Origin: JARBUG01 sp035628915
GTDB lineage: Bacteria; Bacillota; Sulfobacillia; Symbiobacteriales; Symbiobacteriaceae
Length of the DNA stretch: 64,000 nt
Assembly (NCBI GenBank): GCA_035628915.1
Contig: DASPIW010000052.1
Coordinates: 62,001 to 126,000, forward strand
Direction of reading: 5' to 3'
The notes under the pieces are model-generated. The model did no database searches, was not told where the DNA came from, and saw nothing but the letters and a program-made list of their open reading frames with translations. Below, one piece after another: positions 59,251 to 64,000 of the stretch (its first letter is position 1; every line of letters begins with the position of its first letter). A program made the translations under genes and the position numbers.

Positions 59251-60160
59251 ATGCTTGGATCAACCCCCGCCGGATCAGCAGGTTTCGCAGGTCGTCCGAT
59301 TTGCGCTTGAACGACGTGCGCCGGTTCTGGGTGATGATCTTCCGGGCGGATTCGACCGCGACCGGCAAGGTCGGATCAGCAAGGATGCCGGCGATGGCAT
59401 CAGCCGTGATGGTCATGTACTCATCCATGACCGGCGTCTCCAGGTGCTTCTCCAGCAGCCAGACCAGGAACGCATCGGCTTCATCGTAAGTAAAGCCGAG
59501 TTCGCCCTCGTCGGTCTGTCCGGGCCAGAGGCCCGCCGTGGGCACCCGGCCCACCAGGTCATCCGGGAACCCGGCGCCGGCGGCAAGCCGGCGGACCTCC
59601 CCTTTGGTGCAGTCCCGAATCGGCTGCCGGTCGGCCACGCCGTCGCCCCGAATCGAAAAATAGCCGAGGAAGTTTTCAATCGCATTATCGGTGCCCATCA
59701 TCAGCCCCTGGAACGCATCGGCGAAAAAGCCCGCCGTCATCATACGCAGGGTCGGCTTGAGGTTGTTGATGGCCCAACTCAGCTTCGCCTCATCGAGCGG
59801 GACCCCCCTCTTGTCTGCCATCTCCCTGGCCGCTGCCGTATACAGGGTCACCGCCTGCTCCCACAGGCCGCTCAGGTTAATGACAACGGCAGGTATTCCC
59901 AGGTGATCCGCCACCCGCCGCCCATCGACAATATCCTTCTGCCGCTCGCCTTCCAGTTCATCCGGGGGGCTGCAGGGCAGCAACAGGCCGATGGTGCCTT
60001 CCGGCGTCGCTGCCTTGGAAATGGCGGCCGAAACGGTCGAATCGACGCCGCCCGAAAGACTGTTGATCAGCGTCTTTACGCCGTTTTTCTGCAGATACTC
60101 CCGCTCACCGGCCGCCCGCTCCGCTGCGGTCGCGACGCGGTGTTCCCTCCTGGTGGCCAT
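59249..60160 (-). CDS. nadE: Ammonia-dependent NAD+ synthetase
   Basis: NadE converts deamido-NAD to NAD with ATP and ammonia. The 303-residue protein has the PP-loop INSLSGGVDSTVSAA, then the deamido-NAD binding helices, and IRDCTKGEVRRLA with FPDDLVGRVPTAGLWPGQTD. There is no glutaminase domain, so free ammonia is used. ATG at 60160 follows AAGGAGT. It is monocistronic with an amidohydrolase 29 bases upstream on the same strand. Confidence 0.94.
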   Translation of the reverse strand: MATRREHRVATAAERAAGEREYLQKNGVKTLINSLSGGVDSTVSAAISKAATPEGTIGLLLPCSPPDELEGERQKDIVDGRRVADHLGIPAVVINLSGLWEQAVTLYTAAAREMADKRGVPLDEAKLSWAINNLKPTLRMMTAGFFADAFQGLMMGTDNAIENFLGYFSIRGDGVADRQPIRDCTKGEVRRLAAGAGFPDDLVGRVPTAGLWPGQTDEGELGFTYDEADAFLVWLLEKHLETPVMDEYMTITADAIAGILADPTLPVAVESARKIITQNRRTSFKRKSDDLRNLLIRRGLIQA

Positions 60161-60188
60161 CGCAGATCCCACTCCTTTGTCTATCAGA

Positions 60189-61379
60189 CTAATTCTCCCT
60201 CAGATAGTGCTGCACTACACTCAGGAAATAGGCGACGCCTACCGCCAGGCATTCCTCATCGATCATCAGCTTCGACGTGTGCAGGCCGTAGGGATTGGCT
60301 GTTCCGGGTTTCAGCGCGCCGAGGCGCCCGAAGCTGCCCGGCACCTGCTGCAGGTAGTATGCAAAATCCTCGCCGCCCATGGAGGGCAGCATGGGCTGGA
60401 CACTCTCCTCCGCCAGGACGTGAAGGGCGGCCCGGCGGGCCACGTCGGTGGCGGCCTCGTCATTAATCAGGGCCGGATAGCCGGGGTCGTACCGCAGCCG
60501 GTAAGTAGCGCCCGCCGCTTCGCAAACACCCCTGACGATCGCCTCAATCCGCCGGGGCATCAGCTCCCGCAGGGCCGGGTCCATCGTCCGGACTGTTCCC
60601 TTGAAGGTGACTTCATCGGGGATGACATTTCGGGCGGCGCCGCCGTGAATGCTGCCCACGGTAATGACCGCGTTCTGGAACGGCCCGACGTTTCGGGCCA
60701 CAACCTGCTGGAGCAGGGTCAGACACTGGGCCGCGGCCAGCACCGGATCGACGCAGAGGTGCGGCTGGGCGCCATGCCCCCCCTTCCCCACGATGGTCAC
60801 GTCGAACTCATCGGGCGCCGCCTGCACGGCGCCGGCGCCGAAGCACATGGTGCCCACTTCCATCAACGGCCCGACGTGCAGGCCGAAAATCGCGTCCACG
60901 TCCGGGTTCTGCAAAAGACCGTCCCGGATCATCAGGCTGGCGCCGCCGGGGTTGACCTCCTCGCCGGGCTGGAAGACGAGCACGATCCGGCCGTGAATCT
61001 CCGTTTCCCGCTCCTTCAGCGCCCGGGCCGTCGCCAGCAGCGTGGCCGTATGTACGTCGTGCCCGCAGGCGTGCATGACCCCGGGAGTTACAGAGGCGAA
61101 GGGCAGCCCGGTCTCTTCCATGATGGGCAGCGCATCCATATCTGCCCGGAGGGCAACGGTCCGGCCCGGATGTCCGCCGTCAATCACCGCTTTGATGCCA
61201 TACCCCCCGATGCCCGCCGTAAACGGGATGGACAGCTTCTCCAGTTGTGCCGCCACGTACGCGCTGGTCTCGCGCTCTTCAAAGCTCAGTTCCGGGTGCA
61301 TATGCAGATGACGCCGGGTCTCGACCGCAAACGGATGGACCGCCCGGGCGGCGCTCCAAATCTGCTCCCTTGTCCACAT
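60189..61379 (-). CDS. M20 family metallo-amidohydrolase
   Basis: The 396-residue protein has the dizinc motifs of the M20D group: RRHLHMHPELSFEE, LRADMDALPI, HACGHDVHTATLL, and the catalytic FQPGEE. Relatives include hippurate hydrolase, N-acyl amino-acid amidohydrolase and N-acetyl-LL-diaminopimelate deacetylase; the substrate is not decided by sequence. It is divergent from the selenoprotein gene. Confidence 0.9.
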   Translation of the reverse strand: MWTREQIWSAARAVHPFAVETRRHLHMHPELSFEERETSAYVAAQLEKLSIPFTAGIGGYGIKAVIDGGHPGRTVALRADMDALPIMEETGLPFASVTPGVMHACGHDVHTATLLATARALKERETEIHGRIVLVFQPGEEVNPGGASLMIRDGLLQNPDVDAIFGLHVGPLMEVGTMCFGAGAVQAAPDEFDVTIVGKGGHGAQPHLCVDPVLAAAQCLTLLQQVVARNVGPFQNAVITVGSIHGGAARNVIPDEVTFKGTVRTMDPALRELMPRRIEAIVRGVCEAAGATYRLRYDPGYPALINDEAATDVARRAALHVLAEESVQPMLPSMGGEDFAYYLQQVPGSFGRLGALKPGTANPYGLHTSKLMIDEECLAVGVAYFLSVVQHYLREN

Positions 61380-61536
61380 TGCATTTCCACCTCCCGTCGG
61401 AGAAGATTACCCCATGGGCACTGACAAACCCTGCCCAAATGTGAGCATCAATCTCAATCATTCTGGTAGGAACTAGTCCACAGACGTCGAAGTGGAAATA
61501 TCAGTCAGTATGCAAACAGAAATGGGGGACGTTCAG

Positions 61537-62208
61537 GTGAGCAGGCCCAAGGGGAAGTCGGGCTCCGGTGCATTCTGGGCCGTCGCAGGCGCAGCTGTGG
61601 TGGTAACGGGTGCGCTGATCGCCTTCGGGGTGATGGCGAACAGCAAGAATGCCGCGCCGCAGGCGCCCGCCGCTGCCGTCAAGACGGATGCCGACCTCAA
61701 GGCGAAGGGGAACCAGATGGGGAATGTGAATGCCAAGGTCCAGATTATCGAGTGGGGCGACTATCTCTGACCGACCTGCGCCACGGTCGCCAAGACCGTG
61801 AAGCCGCAGTTTGCGGCTTTGATTGAATCGGGCGATGTCAGCTTCACCTACAAGGAATTCGTCCTCGACGGTCACCGCCCCCGCAATCAGTGGGCTTCCG
61901 AAGCGACATACTGCGCCGCCGACCAGGGCAAGTACTGGGCCTACCATGAGCACCTCTTCACCTACCAGAAGCAGTGGACGAAGGACGAGCTGAAGGGCTA
62001 TGCCAAGACACTCGGGCTTGACACGGCGGTCTTCAACCAGTGCCTGGACTCGCAGAAACACAGGGCAACGGTGGATGCAATGACCAACGAAGCCAAGGCC
62101 CTCAAGCTGCAGGGCACTCCCACAATCTTCGTCAACGGCAAGCAGGTCGATCTGACCCAGTTCGCGACCAACCCGCGTGCCATTATCGAGGCCGAACTGA
62201 GGAAGTAA
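61537..62208 (+). CDS. DsbA-like thioredoxin-fold selenoprotein (Sec at UGA 61768-61770)
   Basis: The reading frame is open from GTG 61537 to 62208 except for one UGA at codon 78. With that UGA read as selenocysteine, the protein has 223 residues. It has one N-terminal membrane anchor (about 12-32), a linker, then a DsbA/Thioredoxin_4 domain: VQIIEWGDYL-U-PTC, YKEFVLDGHRP, YCAADQGKYWAYHEHLF and the cis-proline GTPTIFVNGK. The UGA stands where relatives have the first cysteine of CPxC, giving UPTC, and a SECIS-like hairpin follows. GGGGGA stands seven bases before the GTG. Both sides of the UGA keep domain-level homology, so a pseudogene is less likely. It would be a membrane-bound thiol oxidoreductase outside the cell. 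Confidence 0.85.
61771..61809 (+). promoter_or_regulatory. Bacterial SECIS-like hairpin
   Basis: CACGGTC (61782-61788) pairs perfectly with GACCGTG (61794-61800) around GCCAA; an outer stem CTGCG (61776-61780) with CGCAG (61805-61809) extends it. The apical loop starts with G, 18 bases after the UGA, as required by the published bacterial SECIS model. A competing hairpin (61801-61819) is possible. Confidence 0.7.
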
Positions 62209-62213
62209 GGAGC

Positions 62214-62247
62214 AACCCGGGACCTGTCAGACAGGCCCCGGGTTTTT
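62214..62247 (+). terminator. Terminator after the selenoprotein gene
   Basis: AACCCGGG pairs with CCCGGGTT, with inner CCTGT/ACAGG, followed by TTTTG. It separates the gene from convergent sat. Confidence 0.85.
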
Positions 62248-62253
62248 GCGCGC

Positions 62254-63408
62254 CTAGCCTTGCTGCAGTCCTGCGATCAAAACCTTTGCTACTTCGGGCC
62301 GGCTGAACTCGGGGGGCGGCACTTGTCCCGAGTAAAGCATCTCCCGCACTCTGGTGCCAGAAAGGGCCACATGCTGCGCCCGGTCATGAGGGCAGGTCTT
62401 GGACGAGGCCATGTTCCCGCACGCCCGGCAAAAGAAGGTGTGTTCGAAACGGAGCGGCGTGATGCCCAACTCCCCCGGACTGAACCCGTCGAAAATGCGC
62501 TGGGCGTCGTAGGTGCCGTAGTAATTGCCCACGCCGGCGTGGTCGCGCCCCACGACGAAATGGGTGCAACCGTAATTCTTCCGGCAAATGGCGTGCCAGA
62601 CGGCCTCCCGCGGGCCAGCGTAGCGCATGGCCGCAGGGAAGACGGCCAGCATGGTCCGGTCCAGCGGGTAGTAGTGCTCCAGAATCACTTGATATGCCCG
62701 CATGCGCAGATCGGCCGGAATGTCGTCGGACTTGGTTTCGCCAACCAGCGGGTGGAGCAGCAGGCCGTCGCAGATTTCCAGCGCACACTTTTGGATGTAC
62801 TCATGAGCCCGGTGGACGGGGTTGCGGGTCTGGAAGCCGACGACGGTGCGCCAGCCGCGCTCGGCAAAGGCCCGGCGCGTGTCGGCCGGGTCCAGGTGAA
62901 AGTCCGGAAACTGGGGTACCGGGCGGTCCAGCAGCCAGACCTCGCCGCCCAGGCAGACTTCACCCTGGCGCATCAGGCGGGCGACGCCGGGGTGGGCCGT
63001 CTCGGTGGTGCCGAAGCACTGGCGGGCTTCGGCCTCCTTGTCGTAGGTGAACTTGTCGGCGACGCCCATGAGGCCGAGTACATGCCCTGCCTGGTCGGTC
63101 AGGGCGATTTCGCTGCCACTGCCGATGGCGTCTGCCTGCTCCAGGCAAACCGTCAGGGTGACGGGCAAGGCCCAGGGCAGGCCGCTGTCCAGCCGCATCT
63201 CCCGGACCACCGACCGGTAGTCCCGCTCGCCCAGGAAGCCGTTTAGCGGGCTGAGGACCCCGGTGCCGATCATTTCCAAGTCAGAGCGCTCCCGGGCGCC
63301 CAGCGCCACCCGGGGGAGCCCGGCCGCGCGCTCCAGGGCGGCCTCCCGGGCGCCGCCGCGCAACTGGCGGTCAATCAGCGCACCGCCGTGGGGGGCGATC
63401 AAATCCAA
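62254..63408 (-). CDS. sat: Sulfate adenylyltransferase
   Basis: Sat makes adenosine 5'-phosphosulfate from ATP and sulfate. The 384-residue protein has GVLSPLNGFLGERDY, the catalytic QTRNPVHRAHE, and GRDHAGVGNYYG. A zinc-type cysteine cluster (FCRACGNMASSKTCPHD) is as in bacterial homo-oligomeric enzymes. No APS-kinase domain follows. I take the TTG at 63408, seven bases after GGAGG, over the GTG at 63417. It follows cysH by 12 bases. Confidence 0.94.
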   Translation of the reverse strand: MDLIAPHGGALIDRQLRGGAREAALERAAGLPRVALGARERSDLEMIGTGVLSPLNGFLGERDYRSVVREMRLDSGLPWALPVTLTVCLEQADAIGSGSEIALTDQAGHVLGLMGVADKFTYDKEAEARQCFGTTETAHPGVARLMRQGEVCLGGEVWLLDRPVPQFPDFHLDPADTRRAFAERGWRTVVGFQTRNPVHRAHEYIQKCALEICDGLLLHPLVGETKSDDIPADLRMRAYQVILEHYYPLDRTMLAVFPAAMRYAGPREAVWHAICRKNYGCTHFVVGRDHAGVGNYYGTYDAQRIFDGFSPGELGITPLRFEHTFFCRACGNMASSKTCPHDRAQHVALSGTRVREMLYSGQVPPPEFSRPEVAKVLIAGLQQG

Positions 63409-63420
63409 GTCCCCCACCTC

Positions 63421-64000
63421 CTACTTGTGCAGGCCACACTCGGTCTTCTGGAAGTTGCTCCAGCGCCCGGCCCGCGGGTCTTCCCCCGGCCCCACGGCAC
63501 GTGTGCAATGGGTGCAGCCGATGGACGGGTATCCCTGGTCGTGAAGCGGGTTGTAGGGCACACCGTTGGCCAGGATGTAGTTCCAGACGTCCTTGTCCTT
63601 CCAGGCGGCCAGCGGGTTGAATTTAACGAGGCCAAACTTGGCGTCCCACTCGACCATCTTCGCGTTGGCCCGGGTAGGCGCCTGCTCCCGGCGGATGCCC
63701 GTAATCCAGGCGTGCATGGTGGAGAGGACCCGTTTGAGGGGCTCCACCTTCCGAATGCCGCAGCAGGCATCGGGGTCGGAGGTCCAGAGGGCGTCGCCGT
63801 GCCGGTCTGCCTGCTCCTCCAGCGTCAGCAGAGGTGAAATCCGCTCGAGTTTCACATCGTACTTTTCCCGCACCTGGTCAACGAGCGCATAAGTCTGGGG
63901 GAAAAGCAAATCGGTGTCGAGGTAAAAGACCCGGGCCCCGGGGCGCAGTCTGCTGATCATGTCCACCAGGGCAACGTCTTCGGAGCCAAAACTGCAGGCC
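63421..64000 (-). CDS. cysH: Adenylylsulfate (APS/PAPS) reductase, 5' end beyond window
   Basis: The frame continues past the right edge; 193 codons are visible. It has SFGSEDVALVDMI, YLDTDLLFPQTY, and two cysteine pairs, CCGIRK and GCTHCT, which in APS reductases bind a [4Fe-4S] cluster; PAPS-only reductases lack them. The C-terminal ECGLHK holds the catalytic cysteine. It reduces APS to sulfite in assimilation and is co-transcribed with sat. Confidence 0.93.
   Translation of the reverse strand, partial: ACSFGSEDVALVDMISRLRPGARVFYLDTDLLFPQTYALVDQVREKYDVKLERISPLLTLEEQADRHGDALWTSDPDACCGIRKVEPLKRVLSTMHAWITGIRREQAPTRANAKMVEWDAKFGLVKFNPLAAWKDKDVWNYILANGVPYNPLHDQGYPSIGCTHCTRAVGPGEDPRAGRWSNFQKTECGLHK

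Noticed and set aside
61492..61770. A 92-residue protein ending at UGA 61768, with a separate gene starting at 61798
   Set aside because: The split falls exactly at the redox motif, the second part has no ribosome site, and a SECIS-like hairpin follows. One selenoprotein gene explains the data better, though a nonsense mutation is not fully excluded.

Overview
The window looks like chromosomal DNA from a GC-rich, endospore-forming Firmicute; Symbiobacterium or a close relative is my best guess. The reasons are the Gram-positive style division/cell-wall (dcw) cluster with a PASTA penicillin-binding protein, a SpoIID protein, a SigI/RsgI pair, a LytR-CpsA-Psr protein, GC-rich third codon positions, many GTG/TTG starts behind strong GGAGG ribosome sites, and large numbers of short tail-to-head operons. 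The genus is inferred from recall, not from a search.

Layout. 1-1562: 5' end of a lipid kinase and an exported glycoside-hydrolase-18-like protein. 1643-15091: dcw cluster, transcribed leftward from a promoter/MraZ-box region near 15030-15091: mraZ-rsmH-ftsL-pbp-murE-murF-mraY-ftsW-murG-murB-murA. murD and murC are absent from their usual places, and a 52-codon gene of opposite strand sits between ftsL and pbp. 15178-16596: ParB-like protein and metallophosphoesterase. 16693-21849: secreted GH3 glycosidase with a LacI-type palindrome, convergent with a sugar ABC transporter lacking its ATPase. 22353-26234: iron/phosphonate-type ABC importer. 26458-29025: ABC-2 exporter. 29137-30945: nucleotidyltransferase, 5-formyl-THF cyclo-ligase, PUA/ASCH-like protein. 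31136-37497: a propionyl-/methylmalonyl-CoA module (biotin carboxylase, small subunit, biotin carrier, carboxyltransferase, epimerase, split B12 mutase). 38048-38733: an orphan regulatory locus with a near-consensus promoter, a 21-codon leader, an attenuator-like terminator and a CD3324/Mor-like regulator. 38879-43467: glutamate dehydrogenase, yajC, GNAT, tgt, queA. 43485-47848: SpoIID-like protein, RsgI-like anti-sigma with a very long EEKKS repeat tail, SigI. 47944-50123: ruvC-ruvA-ruvB. 50316-51245: LCP protein. 51754-53681: MoeB/ThiF-type E1 plus two JAMM proteases. 53878-56092: a NlpC/P60-like protein overlapping a large serine recombinase. 56175-57656: nine-haem cytochrome c with CRP/FNR-type sites upstream. 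58047-61379: small proteins, nadE, M20 amidohydrolase. 61537-62208: a DsbA-like thioredoxin whose active site is UPTC, with an in-frame UGA and a bacterial SECIS-like hairpin. 62254-64000: sat and cysH for sulfate assimilation.

The strongest unusual observation is the predicted selenoprotein at 61537-62208. Others are a dispersed, hairpin-forming CACGGA-rich intergenic repeat family (18591, 22085, 35307, 51329), paired CRP/FNR-type operators at 57745 and 57922, the leader/attenuator locus, a possible ACG start for tgt, and the E1-JAMM-JAMM operon with no visible ubiquitin-like partner. No rRNA, tRNA, CRISPR array or complete insertion sequence was seen.
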